Source of the DNA: Caballeronia sp. SBC1
Lineage (GTDB): Bacteria > Pseudomonadota > Gammaproteobacteria > Burkholderiales > Burkholderiaceae
Length of the DNA: 64,000 nt
Reading direction: 5' to 3'
Assembly (NCBI RefSeq): GCF_011493005.1
Contig: NZ_CP049159.1
Coordinates: forward strand, 186,001-250,000
A program made the translations under genes and the position numbers. Under the pieces are notes generated by a model. The model did not search any database, was not told the origin of the DNA, and saw only the letters and a list, made by a program, of their open reading frames with translations. Of this stretch, positions 1-9,588 are shown piece after piece; the stretch's first letter is position 1; each line of letters opens with the position of its first letter.

Positions 1-402
1 CGCCCTGGATTTCTCCAAAAAGCTTTGTCGAGCCGACCGGTAGGCCACAGTATTTGCCTTGTCAGCCTCCAGGAACTTGCGATCTGTGTCGTCCGCGATA
101 TCCTCCCGCTCGTACGTCGCAAGATGCCGGTCCACACTCTTGTCCAGGTCAGCGATATCTTTCTCGACCAAGGCTTTGGCACCGCTATCGGTACTAAGCA
201 GGTGTCGATAAGATAACCGTCGGAGGTTGCTGACATCATTCTTGGCGTCGTCAAGCTCTTTGATGCTGGGGATAATATTGACTTGGACAAAATCGAAGCG
301 CTGCTGCGCCTGACTGAGCCGCCAAAGACCGAAGCCCCCCACCACAATCAAAGCGAGCAGCGCGACACCCAGCGTGAAGATGAGCCGTTTTCTGATAGTC
401 AT
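1..402 (-). CDS. Methyl-accepting chemotaxis protein, N-terminal part (cut by window edge)
   Basis: The reverse strand reads open from an ATG at 402 to the window edge, giving the first 134 residues. Residues 1-7 are basic (MTIRKRL) and are followed by one membrane segment at about 8-27. The rest is a charged helical stretch with the look of a four-helix-bundle ligand-binding region (4HB_MCP type), for example SIKELDDAKNDVSNLRRLS. That is the usual start of a transmembrane chemoreceptor acting with CheW/CheA; the HAMP and signalling parts would lie outside the window. A histidine kinase with the same sensor fold is the main alternative. An IS4-family element sits about 100 bp upstream of the start and may affect its promoter. 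Confidence 0.75.
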   Translation of the reverse strand, partial: MTIRKRLIFTLGVALLALIVVGGFGLWRLSQAQQRFDFVQVNIIPSIKELDDAKNDVSNLRRLSYRHLLSTDSGAKALVEKDIADLDKSVDRHLATYEREDIADDTDRKFLEADKANTVAYRSARQSFLEKSRA

Positions 403-508
403 AAGTAATCCGAAATTGTGAATATTTTAATAGTAGCCATCATCTGAACATGTTTTCTAGCCAGTGGCGGCTGCAATGGCCCTGGACGCAAGCGACGCAA
501 TTAAGTGA

Positions 509-539
509 CCCCCGGCAAAGCCCTCAGGATTACCCACAA
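509..539 (+). repeat. Left terminal inverted repeat of the IS4-family element
   Basis: CCCCCGGC, three unmatched bases, then G plus the 19-bp core ending in ACCCACAA. It pairs with 2018-2048. Confidence 0.8.
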
Positions 540-626
540 ATCTGCGTTGAAGCGCAGGGAATTCGCTTGTAAACGAGGAACAGCAATGTTAACTTTGGTG
601 CGTCCTGTTTGTAACGACATTCGACA

Positions 627-2003
627 TTGGCGAGCGAAGACGATATCGACGATTGGGCAAGCACCGAGTTCAGCGGAGCCAATCTGGGTGACGCGCGCTT
701 GGTGCGGCGTCTTGTAGCCTTGGCGCGTCGGCTCGCCTGCAGCCCGCAGGGCTCGTTTCCGCAATCGCTCAAATCCGCTGAACTCAAGGCTGCGTATCGA
801 TTCTTCGACAATACGCGGATCGATACGGACGGAGTCCTGGCGCCACACATTGAACAAACGTTGGATCGCATGAGGCAGGTACCTGTTGTGCTGGCTGTGC
901 AGGACACGACCGAATTCAACCTGTCGCATCTGCTTGCGACCACAGGCTTGGGTTACGGTTCGGGCCGCCACGAGCGCGGTTTCCTGATGCACAGTTTGCT
1001 GGCCGTTACGCCTGAAGGTTTGCCATTGGGTGTGCTGGGCATGAAGACCTGGGCGCGTCCGGTGGAGGCATTCGGCAAGAAGCATCAACGCAAAGCTCGC
1101 CCGATCACCGAGAAAGAAAGCATCAAATGGATTGAAGGCATCGAGCATCTTGGCGCACTGAAGGCACGTTGTGCCGAAACCCGACTTGTAGGCGTGGGCG
1201 ACCGTGAGAGCGACCTCTACGAACTGTTTGCCACCGAACGCCCTGATGGCGTGGATTGGCTGATTCGTGCGGCTCGCAATCGCTGTGTCCGTCATCCTCA
1301 GGAGTACCTTTGGGAAACTGTGCAAGCCACCGCACCTCTGGGCAATACTGACCTGCTGGTGCCCGCCAGAGGTAACATGCCGCAGCGTACGGCACGCCTG
1401 ACATTGCGTTGCTCGGCGGTGCGACTGCGGCCACCGAGGGCGCGCGCGAGCCGCCTGACCGAAATCGACGTGTTTGCGGTTCACGCAATCGAAGATGCGC
1501 CCCCGGACGGGGTTGAACCTCTCGAGTGGATGCTGCTGAGTTCCGTGCCAACGACTACGCTTGAAGAGGTCCTTGAGCGACTGGCCTGGTATGCACGACG
1601 ATGGACGATTGAATCGTGGCATCGGGTCCTGAAGAGCGGTTGCCAGATCGAGGCACGCCAGTTCGGCACACTCGAACGCTTCGTGAGGGCCACAGCCCTG
1701 TTTGCAGTCATCGCCTGGCGGATTCTGTACGCGACCTTGCTGGCACGAATCGACACGGATCTCTCCTGCGAAGTATTGCTGCAACCCGTCGAATGGCAAG
1801 CGCTGTATTGCCACACGCACCGCACCACCCAGTTGCCAAAGCACACACCCTCGCTCCAGCAGACGGTATTGTGGATCGCGATGCTGGGCGGCTATCTGAA
1901 TCGCAAGCATGACCGGCCACCGGGCCCAACCGTCATGTGGCGTGGGTTCCTTGTATTGCACGAAGTCACAAAGATGTATCGGCTCTTCAGGCAGAACGAA
2001 TAG
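627..2003 (+). CDS. IS4-family DDE transposase (Tn5-like group)
   Basis: This 458-residue protein would cut and join the ends of the surrounding insertion sequence. It shows the catalytic pattern of the IS4 family: D in QDTTEFN (about residue 93), D in GDRESDLYEL (about 192), and E329 inside WTIESWHRVLKSG, which corresponds to the YREK region of Tn5 transposase. The N-terminal AAYRFFDN block is also typical of the Tn5-like group. The ATG at 627 gives the normal family length. The frame is unbroken and the flanking inverted repeats are intact, so the element may still be active. Long open frames on the opposite strand here are shadows. Confidence 0.85.
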   Translation: MASEDDIDDWASTEFSGANLGDARLVRRLVALARRLACSPQGSFPQSLKSAELKAAYRFFDNTRIDTDGVLAPHIEQTLDRMRQVPVVLAVQDTTEFNLSHLLATTGLGYGSGRHERGFLMHSLLAVTPEGLPLGVLGMKTWARPVEAFGKKHQRKARPITEKESIKWIEGIEHLGALKARCAETRLVGVGDRESDLYELFATERPDGVDWLIRAARNRCVRHPQEYLWETVQATAPLGNTDLLVPARGNMPQRTARLTLRCSAVRLRPPRARASRLTEIDVFAVHAIEDAPPDGVEPLEWMLLSSVPTTTLEEVLERLAWYARRWTIESWHRVLKSGCQIEARQFGTLERFVRATALFAVIAWRILYATLLARIDTDLSCEVLLQPVEWQALYCHTHRTTQLPKHTPSLQQTVLWIAMLGGYLNRKHDRPPGPTVMWRGFLVLHEVTKMYRLFRQNE

Positions 2004-2017
2004 CATGATCAGTCAAC

Positions 2018-2048
2018 TTGTGGGTAATCCTGAGGGCAGAGCCGGGGG
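2018..2048 (-). repeat. Right terminal inverted repeat of the IS4-family element
   Basis: Reverse complement of the left end, with the 19-bp core perfect and three mismatches before the outer GCCGGGGG block. Confidence 0.8.
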
Positions 2049-2052
2049 CTTA

Positions 2053-2645
2053 CCTCACTGAGTTAAAATTCGAAAAATGCAAGTAATCGTTGAATTTGTC
2101 CTTGAAAAAAACGTAGGCTTTTACTTCCCAGACAAGGTTTCATCTCAACTTGATAGATATTAGCTTGCTGTTCTCGTGAGTGCCGAGTTCTCGCTTGTTT
2201 TTCTTGGACCCGGGCTTGCTCTGGTCTCGGTGCTCCCCATCCTGAACGCTGATCCATTTTCCGGTGATGCGATCCGGCATGGCCGGTTCCCTTCGTGCAC
2301 CAGATTCATCGTCAGGCGGAGTGATCACACTCACGTCGCTCCACTCCTCACTCAATGCCTTGATGCTCTCGTAGTTGACTATCTGGGGCTCACATCGCTC
2401 AGCACGTCGCTCGCGATGGACTCAGTTCGGATCTTCCTGTCCCGCGTATCGCTCATCGGTCAGTATGCCTTGAACTGGTTCGTGGGGCCCTGTACTGGCG
2501 AGTGAGTGAACCCACGCGCATTTCATCTATCGCGGCGAGCATCACGTTGATCGTCTTGATTGGTCTTTCAATTTGAAGAAGCCGTTTGTGCCTTCAAACC
2601 GCATATTTATGCAATACTTTGGAGTACAAAGTAATATAAGGGATA
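2053..2645. other. 593-bp stretch with no recognisable gene
   Basis: It lies between the IS4-family element and the second transposase. Short open frames occur on both strands, the best being a 71-codon minus-strand frame at 2140-2355, but none has a convincing ribosome binding site or recognisable protein sequence. The left terminus of the second insertion sequence must lie here, but I could not pair it with the right end near 4127. Confidence 0.5.
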
Positions 2646-4049
2646 ATGATGACGCTCTGGACGGCCTGGTGGGACGCGATCTGGCTGCTGCGCCCCGCGT
2701 TCTCTCGCCTGCGCAGCTTCATGTGGTTCGCAACTGTCGTGGCTGGCTTGACGGTACGCACCGAGTTGCTGGGCGTGACCAGCATCGTGCGTGCGCTCAA
2801 ACTGCGACCGGCTCTGTACAACAAGCTGCGTGACAGCCTGCACAGCGACGCCGTGCAGCTCGATCGGCTCTCGGTGCTGTGGACTCAGGCGGTGCTGCGC
2901 CTGTTCCCCGACCCGCTACGCGTCAATGGCCGGCGTGTCCTGGTCGGAGACGGCATCAAGGTGGCCAAGAGCGGCAGGAAGATGCCCGGCGTCAAGCTGC
3001 TCCATCAACAGTCGGACTCCAACACCAAGCCCGAGTACATCATGGGACACTCCATGCAGGCCGTCAGCATACTCGTACGGGCTGCTCAGAGCGTCTTCGC
3101 CGTCCCGCTGGCCGTGCGCATTCACGAAGGCCTGGTGTGGTCGAACCGCGATCGGCGTACCTTGCTCGACAAGATGATCTCGTTGCTGGGGATCGTCTCG
3201 GTCAACGAGCGGTTCTACTTCGTCGCCGATGCCTACTACGCTGCTGGCAAAATCGTCAAAGGCCTGCGGGATCAGGACAACCACCTGGTCACACGCGTGA
3301 AGTCCAATGCAGTCGCCTATGCCCCGTACGTGCAGCAAGGAGCCCGCAAACGGGGCCGCCCCAGGCTCTACGGTGCCAAGATCAAACTCAAATCGCTGCT
3401 GTCTGATCCACAGTCCTCACAATCAGCTCCCAGTCCAGTCTATGGTGAGCATAACGTCACCATCCAATACCGTGTCTGCGATCTACTGTGGCTGGCGGGT
3501 GGACGGCTCGTTCGCTTCGTGGCAGTGACTCACCCCAGCAGGGGTTCGTGCCTGCTCATGTGCACCGACCTCGGTCTGGATGCCGTCGAGATCATTCGCC
3601 TGTATGGATTGCGCTTCAAGATCGAGTACAGCTTCAAACAGGCGGTGCATCGGATCGGCACATTCGCGTACCACTTCTGGATGCAGGACATGAAGCCGCT
3701 CGCCCGCCGAAATGGCGATCAATACCTTCATCGCGAGTCACTCGAGTACCGTAACGCCGTCAAGCGCAAGATCCACGCCTACCACGTTTTTATGCATGCT
3801 GGCATCGTCTGTCAGGGACTGCTTCACTACCTGGCAGCGGTGTTCCCGTCTCAGGTCTGGAGTTCCTTTGGATCCTGGCTGCGCACCATCCGCCCCGGCA
3901 TCCCGCCATCGGAGTTGGTCGTCGCCAACGCATTACGCCAATGCTTGCCCGAATTTCTCGTGAATAGCGCCAAAACCCATTTCTTCGCAAAATTCATCGC
4001 AGAAAGGCAGGACCCCGACACCTTCGAGATGTTCCGCCTCGGCACATAG
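2646..4049 (+). CDS. DDE transposase, IS4/IS701-like
   Basis: A 467-residue transposase. Candidate catalytic acids are D in VGDGIKVAKSG (about residue 99), D in FVADAYYAAGK (about 197) and E in LRFKIEYSFKQA (about 325). The last motif, with F.IE..FK.., is the usual C-terminal signature of IS4-like enzymes. The frame is complete and of normal length. Its right end appears to fall near 4127, where homology to the older transposase remnant begins abruptly, so this element probably inserted into or beside that copy. I could not match clear terminal inverted repeats. The exact family is from memory and not firmly assigned. Confidence 0.7.
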   Translation: MMTLWTAWWDAIWLLRPAFSRLRSFMWFATVVAGLTVRTELLGVTSIVRALKLRPALYNKLRDSLHSDAVQLDRLSVLWTQAVLRLFPDPLRVNGRRVLVGDGIKVAKSGRKMPGVKLLHQQSDSNTKPEYIMGHSMQAVSILVRAAQSVFAVPLAVRIHEGLVWSNRDRRTLLDKMISLLGIVSVNERFYFVADAYYAAGKIVKGLRDQDNHLVTRVKSNAVAYAPYVQQGARKRGRPRLYGAKIKLKSLLSDPQSSQSAPSPVYGEHNVTIQYRVCDLLWLAGGRLVRFVAVTHPSRGSCLLMCTDLGLDAVEIIRLYGLRFKIEYSFKQAVHRIGTFAYHFWMQDMKPLARRNGDQYLHRESLEYRNAVKRKIHAYHVFMHAGIVCQGLLHYLAAVFPSQVWSSFGSWLRTIRPGIPPSELVVANALRQCLPEFLVNSAKTHFFAKFIAERQDPDTFEMFRLGT

Positions 4050-4127
4050 CCGAAAAACCGCGCCTGAAGTCGGCACTCTCGAGAATTCAATTTCTTCATT
4101 GTTTTTTCAAGCCGATAGCTCAGATGA

Positions 4128-4610
4128 GAGCTTTTGGAAGTACTTGAGCGGATTGCCTGGTATGCGCGTCGATGGACCATCGTATCGTGGCATCGCGTTC
4201 TGAAAGGCGGTTGCCGTATCGACGCTCGTCAGTTTGGAAACCTCAATCGGTTCGAGTGCGCCACAGCCCTGTTTGCCGTCATCAGTTGGCGCATCCTGTG
4301 CGTGACCCTTCTGGCTCGAATTTACATGGATTTGCCTTGCGACGTCCTGTTGCAGCCGCTCGAATGGCAGGCGTTGCATCGCCACGCGAACAAAACGACC
4401 AAACTGCCGAAGCGTACGCCGTCGTTGCAACGATCTGTCTTGTGGATCGCAATGCTAGGCGGATACCAGAATCGCAAGCACGACTGGCCACCTGGTCTAA
4501 CAGTCATCTGGCGCAGATTTCTTCTTTTGCACGATATTGTGACGATATATCGACTCTGCAGGCAAACGAATAGCTTGACCGGGCAATTAGTTTGTAATCC
4601 TACGTATTAC
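4128..4610 (+). pseudogene. C-terminal remnant of a second copy of the Tn5-like IS4 transposase
   Basis: The frame from about 4134 is colinear with the last 140 or so residues of the intact transposase at 627-2003 (for example ARRWTI.SWHRVLK, LLQPLEWQALHRH and LWIAMLGGYQNRKHD). The catalytic glutamate of WTIESWHR is a valine here (WTIVSWHR). The stop codon of the intact copy has slipped out of frame, and the terminal repeat after 4590 is degenerate (GTAATCCTACG for GTAATCCTGAG). The N-terminal two thirds are absent. It is an inactive fossil, cut at its left by the preceding insertion sequence. Confidence 0.8.
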
Positions 4611-4652
4611 GTGATAGGACAGCCCACATCTCAAGGTATTTCAGAGATCTAA

Positions 4653-5114
4653 CGAAGACCCACACGCACGTGAACAATGCGCGGAGGCAAATCCGGCACG
4701 TTTGCGCAGCAACGCTCAGGCAACATCCCCAACCATGGACTGGCGGCAGCCTGTCGCACCGCAGCGGCAGGCATGCAACCGGTGGTCGTTCAGCAGCCCC
4801 GATACATTGATGCCGCAGCGACCTGCACTAATAATGCGTGCGGCGCCGTGAACGTTCATGCCGCCTTCTTCCGCGCAAGTGTGCGGGGCGGAGATCGGCC
4901 GTATGTCGAAGGTGTGCCTCAGCGCCGCCGTCGGTACTTGAAGACATGACCTTCCCGGCGTCGTTTCGGTCCGGGAAATTACCGCCCGGATTGATCCCAA
5001 TTATTACGGACAGAAGCTTCTTCATCATGGCATTGATTACTCCCCATTCAGAGCTTGGCAAGATCAATCGGGCGTTGTGTCGCGTTCGTACGATGCTGCA
5101 GGTTTGTGGTCGAT
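4653..5114. other. 460-bp stretch with no recognisable gene
   Basis: It lies downstream of nasA and beyond the transposase remnant. Open frames on both strands lack recognisable sequence or start signals. I saw no terminator with a T-run at the nasA 3' end. Confidence 0.4.
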
Positions 5115-7922
5115 TCAGACGCTGCTTAACCGCGCCAGTTCGGTGTCGACCAGCAGCTTCTTCAGTTCCGGCACGCAGGACCCGCAGTTTCCGCCGGCTT
5201 TCACGCACGCGGTAATCTCCGCAGCGGTCTTTAGCCCCTGCTCGCGAATCGCCGCGCAGATCGTGTTGCGCCCGACACCGAAGCACGAGCAGACTATGGG
5301 TCCCGTATCGGCGCCCTTGCCGATCGGCTGGCCGAGCAACAGACCGACGCGGTCCTCCTCGTCGAGCTTGTACTTTGCAAACAGGCTCGCGAGCCACGCA
5401 CGCGCCGGCAACTCTGGACGCGCTGATACGAAGACGCAGTTTTCGATACGATCGCCGACCAAGTGCACGGCGCGATAGATACCCGCCGTGCGGTCCTCAT
5501 ACTCGAGCCAGTCGGCGTGCGGATCATCAATGCTGAACAGCGCGCGCGCCCAACTGCCATGATCCTCGTCTGCGTTGAGCGGGTTGCGACCCGCGAGCTC
5601 GTAGCGCACGAACTGCGCGCCATAAACACGGGTCCAGTACGTGACACCGTCCAGTACCGGGGCGTGGCGGCTCAGCGAGAACCCGTGCCAGGAGACGTGA
5701 AACTTGTCAACGCGAACCGGCGTATGTTTGAACTCGGGCTCCCCGGAGACCGGATCGACCGCCGGATTCACCACTGCACCGACGCGAGCGTCGGAGGCGA
5801 CCTGATCGTTCCAGTGAATCGGCACAAACACGCTGCCGCGCGACATGCCGCCACCATGCTGCACGCGTGCGACCATCGCACCCCAGCGGCTCGATACGCA
5901 TGCCAGTTCACCTTCACGCACACCGCACGACAGTGCATCCTGTGGATGCATGTCGACAAACGCTTCCGTCACATGACCTGCCAGCTTTTCCGACTTACCC
6001 GTGCGGGTCATTGTGTGCCATTGGTCACGTATCCGGCCAGTGTTCAACGTCAGCGGATATTCGTCATCCGGTGCGTTGGCCGGAGTGCGTGGCGGCGTCG
6101 CGACGAAACGCGCCTTGCCATCAGCGTGGCTATAGCGGCGATCGCCGAACAGCCGCGCTGTGCCATGCACGGCCGCGTCTTTCGTCGCGAGAACTGGCCA
6201 CTGGACGGGCTGCAACGCGTCGTAACGTTCGCGACCGAGGCCGACGAGGCCAGCCAAGTTGAACGCGCGGCGCACGCTGCCCTCGATCAGCTCGTCGCCA
6301 ATTCCGTTAGCGATCTGGCCACCCTCGTTGCGCCAGGCGCTCAGCCGCGCGTGCTCATCGAAAATCTCGTGCGGGCCAGAGAAATCGAAGCCCGCATAGC
6401 CCATCCGCTGCGCAACGTCGCAGATGATCCTCCAGTCAGCGCGTGCTTCTCCGGGCGCCGGAAGGAACGAACGCTGGCGCGAGATCCTGCGCTCGGAGTT
6501 GGTGACGGTGCCGTCCTTTTCTCCCCAGCCGAGCGCCGGCAGCAGGATATGGGCAAACGCATTGGTGTCGGTGTTCTCAACAATGTCGGAACTGACAACG
6601 AGTTCGCAGCGCGCGAGCGCGCGCTTTGCCTGGTCGCCGTCGGGCAGGCTCACGACTGGGTTCGTGCCCATGATCCAGACCGCCTTGATCCTGCCTTGCT
6701 CGATCGCCTCGAAGAGTTCGACTGCCTTGAGTCCCGGCCGCGAGGCGATGGCAGGTGCTCCCCAGAATATCTGGACCAGTTCGCGATGCCCAGGGTTGTC
6801 GAGTTCCAGATGTGCGGCCAGCATGTTCGCGAGACCGCCAACCTCACGCCCACCCATCGCGTTTGGCTGTCCGGTGACCGAGAACGGCCCCATCCCTGGT
6901 TTGCCGATACGGCCGGTCAGCAGATGGCAATTGATAATGCTGTTGACCTTGTCTGTGCCAGAGGTGGACTGGTTCACGCCTTGTGAATACACCGTCACCA
7001 CCCGCTCGGTCCGCGCGAAGAGTCGATAGAACTCGAGGAGATCGTGCGTGTCGACTTTGCAGGCCTTGGCGCACTGCCCAAGGTCAAAGCCATTCGCTGC
7101 GCCGGCTGACGCGGCATCGAGCGCCTGCGCATAGCCGGTCGTGTGTGCGTCGACGAAACCGGCAGCGCTCGCGCCATGTTCCGCGAGAAAACTGAGCAAG
7201 CCGTTGAACAGCCAGACGTCGGTGCCCGCCTTCAGCGGCAGGTGCAGGTCAGCCATTTCACAGGTCGCGGTATAGCGCGGGTCGATCACGACCACCTTCA
7301 TATTGGGCCGCGTTTCCTTCATCTTGATGATTCGCTGGAAGAGGATCGGATGGCACCACGCCGTATTCGACCCGACCAGCACAACGAGGTCCGCCAGTTC
7401 GAGGTCCTCGTAGCACACCGGCACCAGGTCCTCACCGAACGCTCGCTTGTGCCCAGCGACCGACGATGACATGCACAAGCGCGAATTGGTATCGATGTTC
7501 GCGCTGCCGACATAGCCCTTCATCAGCTTGTTTGCGACGTAGTAGTCCTCGGTCAACAACTGCCCTGAGACGTAGAGCGCGACGGCATCCGGGCCGTGCT
7601 GATCGATGACCCGGCGAAAGCCGCCAGCGACCGCATCGAGCGCATCGCTCCAAGACACGTCGCGCAATGCGCCGCTGGCCGGCTCGCGCAGCTTCGGATG
7701 CAGCAGGCGTCCGTCGAGCCCGATTGTTTCGCCGAGCGCCGAGCCTTTCACACACAGCCGGCCGTAGTTCGCTGGGTGGAGTTCGTCGCCGGCAATGTCA
7801 AGCTGGCCATCCGGGCGCGCAGTCGCGCGAACGCCGCAGCCGACGCCGCAGTACGGACAGGTGGTGCGCACAGCGTCGCGGTTCCCTTCTGGCGCCCTGG
7901 AAATGACAATGGGGAAATTCAC
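5115..7922 (-). CDS. nasA: Assimilatory nitrate reductase catalytic subunit
   Basis: This cytoplasmic molybdenum enzyme reduces nitrate to nitrite for assimilation. The 935 residues hold an N-terminal [4Fe-4S] site (C22, C25, C29, C57), a Mo-bis-MGD core with the molybdenum cysteine C150 in NSRLCMSSSV, and the family motifs GTNPVVSLPDG and GRIRDQWHTMTRTG. The C-terminal 60 residues form a BFD-type [2Fe-2S] domain (CSCFGVGRNTIC and GNCGSC), typical of the NADH-linked NasA type. It is the last gene of nirB-nirD-reductase-nasA, starting 13 bp after its neighbour, which is its likely electron donor. Length and motifs are normal. Control is presumably from the nirB promoter and leader. Confidence 0.95.
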   Translation of the reverse strand: MNFPIVISRAPEGNRDAVRTTCPYCGVGCGVRATARPDGQLDIAGDELHPANYGRLCVKGSALGETIGLDGRLLHPKLREPASGALRDVSWSDALDAVAGGFRRVIDQHGPDAVALYVSGQLLTEDYYVANKLMKGYVGSANIDTNSRLCMSSSVAGHKRAFGEDLVPVCYEDLELADLVVLVGSNTAWCHPILFQRIIKMKETRPNMKVVVIDPRYTATCEMADLHLPLKAGTDVWLFNGLLSFLAEHGASAAGFVDAHTTGYAQALDAASAGAANGFDLGQCAKACKVDTHDLLEFYRLFARTERVVTVYSQGVNQSTSGTDKVNSIINCHLLTGRIGKPGMGPFSVTGQPNAMGGREVGGLANMLAAHLELDNPGHRELVQIFWGAPAIASRPGLKAVELFEAIEQGRIKAVWIMGTNPVVSLPDGDQAKRALARCELVVSSDIVENTDTNAFAHILLPALGWGEKDGTVTNSERRISRQRSFLPAPGEARADWRIICDVAQRMGYAGFDFSGPHEIFDEHARLSAWRNEGGQIANGIGDELIEGSVRRAFNLAGLVGLGRERYDALQPVQWPVLATKDAAVHGTARLFGDRRYSHADGKARFVATPPRTPANAPDDEYPLTLNTGRIRDQWHTMTRTGKSEKLAGHVTEAFVDMHPQDALSCGVREGELACVSSRWGAMVARVQHGGGMSRGSVFVPIHWNDQVASDARVGAVVNPAVDPVSGEPEFKHTPVRVDKFHVSWHGFSLSRHAPVLDGVTYWTRVYGAQFVRYELAGRNPLNADEDHGSWARALFSIDDPHADWLEYEDRTAGIYRAVHLVGDRIENCVFVSARPELPARAWLASLFAKYKLDEEDRVGLLLGQPIGKGADTGPIVCSCFGVGRNTICAAIREQGLKTAAEITACVKAGGNCGSCVPELKKLLVDTELARLSSV

Positions 7923-7935
7923 GTTCGGTTCCGGT

Positions 7936-9213
7936 TCATGCGGGCTGAGCCTCGCATAGTGCCTTGCCGAACAGCAGCTGGCTGCGCAGTGCAGAAATGT
8001 CGGTCCGGTTCTGGATCAGCTCGAAGTACCATGCTCCGTCCTTGACATCCCCGTAAAGGACTGCGCCGATCACGCGGCTACCCTCGATCACCAGACGCTT
8101 GTAGACGCCGCGGCGCGGATCTCGCAGCACCAGGTCTTCACTACCTGGGCCACCGATGAAGTCGCCAGCGGAGTACAGGTCGACCCCGGTGACCTTCAGC
8201 TTGGTCGCGGTAGCGCTCTGCACGAAACGGCGGTGGCCCGCGCCCGCCAAGTGCGCCCCGCACACGCGTGCCTGGTCCCAGATCGGTGCTACCAGGCCGA
8301 AAGTCGCCATCCGGTGTTGCACGCATTCGCCGACAGCGTAGATGCGCGGATCGTAGGTCTGCATCGTGTCATCGACGACAACCGCACGCTCGCAGTGCAG
8401 ACCAGCCTGTTGAGCGAGCTCAATGTTCGGGCGCACCCCGGCCGTCATCACAACGAGGTCAGCAGGAATCTCAGTGCCATCGTCAAAGCGCACCGCGGTG
8501 ACGCGATCCGACCCGACGATCTCCGTCGTGCGGGCGCTCAGCAGGAAACGTAGCCCCTTGCGCTCCAGCGCCTGTTGCAGCAGGGCCGAAGCGCTCCTGT
8601 CGAGCTGCCGCTCCATCAGGCTGTCCATGACGTGTACAACGGTCACTGACATGCCTTGGCGCAGGAGTCCGTTCGCCGCCTCCAGGCCGAGCAGGCCGCC
8701 GCCGATGATCACCGCATGACGATGATGACGCGCCGCGGTGAGCATCGTTTCGACATCCTGGATATCGCGAAAGGCGATCACCCCGGGCAATTCATGACCC
8801 GGCACCGGAATCAGGAACGGCTTCGAGCCGGTCGCGAGCAGCAGCCGGTCATAGCCCACCTCGACGCCGCCTCGCGAGCGTACGACTCGGCGCGTGCGGT
8901 CGATCGCGACCACAGGATCGCCCGCATGCAGTCGGATACCGTTATCTTCGTACCAGTCACGCGTGTTGAGGATAATGTCATCGACACTCTTCTCGCCCGC
9001 GAGCACTGGCGAAAGCAGGATGCGGTTGTAGTTGCCGTACGGCTCGGCGCCGAATACGGTGATGTCATAGAGGTCCGGCGCAAGCTCGAGCAGTTCCTCG
9101 ACAGTGCGCATGCCAGCCATGCCATTGCCGACGACAACGAGACGCGGGCGCGGGTGGGAAGGCGCGGTGAACGATGCGCCTCCTGAGGTCTGCGCGGCGT
9201 ATTCGCGCCTCAT
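7936..9213 (-). CDS. FAD/NAD(P)-dependent reductase, NirB-like N-terminal type (NasB-like electron donor)
   Basis: A 425-residue flavoprotein that probably passes NAD(P)H electrons to NasA. It has two Rossmann motifs (VVVGNGMAG near 26 and VIIGGGLLGLE near 165) and the second FAD motif IYAVGECVQH. It matches the N-terminal half of NirB throughout, including YGNYNRILLSPVLAG, but lacks the BFD, sirohaem and FeS parts. The start at 9213 is chosen because its ATG overlaps the nirD stop as ATGA; a longer frame to 9288 runs into nirD. It is co-directional with nirBD and nasA with minimal gaps, so one operon is very likely. Confidence 0.85.
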   Translation of the reverse strand: MRREYAAQTSGGASFTAPSHPRPRLVVVGNGMAGMRTVEELLELAPDLYDITVFGAEPYGNYNRILLSPVLAGEKSVDDIILNTRDWYEDNGIRLHAGDPVVAIDRTRRVVRSRGGVEVGYDRLLLATGSKPFLIPVPGHELPGVIAFRDIQDVETMLTAARHHRHAVIIGGGLLGLEAANGLLRQGMSVTVVHVMDSLMERQLDRSASALLQQALERKGLRFLLSARTTEIVGSDRVTAVRFDDGTEIPADLVVMTAGVRPNIELAQQAGLHCERAVVVDDTMQTYDPRIYAVGECVQHRMATFGLVAPIWDQARVCGAHLAGAGHRRFVQSATATKLKVTGVDLYSAGDFIGGPGSEDLVLRDPRRGVYKRLVIEGSRVIGAVLYGDVKDGAWYFELIQNRTDISALRSQLLFGKALCEAQPA

Positions 9214-9557
9214 GCAGCGACCCATACCTTGCCGCTCTCGACGCGCACCGGATAGGCGCTGACCGAATGCTCGGGCGCCTCGAGGCACTCGCCGGTGCGC
9301 AGATCGAAATGTTGCTTGTAGATTGGCGAGGCAACCACGATGCGCTCACCGAGGTTGCCGATCAACCCGCGCGAAAGCACCGCTGCCTGCGAACACGGAT
9401 CGTAGTTCTGGATCGCGTACACGCTGCCCTCGCCGCCCGCGACATGGAACACCGCCACCTGTGCGCCGTTCACGAGCGCGCACACGCCGGTATTGGGCAC
9501 GATGTCGCCGAGCGCGCACACCTTCACCCAGGATTGCGTGATTCGATCGTTGTTCAT
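9210..9557 (-). CDS. nirD: Nitrite reductase (NADH) small subunit
   Basis: A 115-residue Rieske-fold subunit of the cytoplasmic siroheme nitrite reductase, partner of NirB. Typical features are WVKVCALGDIVPNTG at the N terminus and IYKQHFDLRTGECLEAPE. The metal-binding Cys/His pairs of true Rieske proteins are absent, as is normal for NirD. The start at 9557 (MNNDRITQ) is preferred over the upstream in-frame ATG at 9680, which would overlap nirB. The gene begins 31 bp after nirB and its stop overlaps the next start. Confidence 0.93.
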   Translation of the reverse strand: MNNDRITQSWVKVCALGDIVPNTGVCALVNGAQVAVFHVAGGEGSVYAIQNYDPCSQAAVLSRGLIGNLGERIVVASPIYKQHFDLRTGECLEAPEHSVSAYPVRVESGKVWVAA

Positions 9558-9588
9558 GATGAGTTCCTCGAGGTAAGTGGCTGGATGT

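Larger units (their letters stand above)
501..2052 (+). mobile_element. IS4-family insertion sequence, complete
   Basis: The element is bounded by inverted repeats around one transposase gene. The inner 19 bp, CCCTCAGGATTACCCACAA at 521-539, are repeated perfectly in reverse at 2018-2036. The match resumes outward as CCCCCGGC (509-516 against 2041-2048) after three mismatches. A further TAAG appears in both flanks with a 3-bp offset, so the outer boundary is uncertain by about 10 bp. I could not identify a target duplication. A decayed relative of the same element lies at 4128-4610. Confidence 0.75.

Noticed and set aside
501..2006. 501-codon open frame on the minus strand over the IS4-family element
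   Set aside because: It is the antisense shadow of the transposase; composition is Arg/Gln/His-rich and matches nothing, while the plus frame has full DDE motifs.
2140..2355. 71-codon minus-strand frame between the two insertion sequences
   Set aside because: Hydrophilic and plausible in composition, but without a ribosome site or any recognised motif.
5463..6986. 507-codon plus-strand frame opposite nasA
   Set aside because: Antisense of a high-GC gene. No start signal or family sequence.
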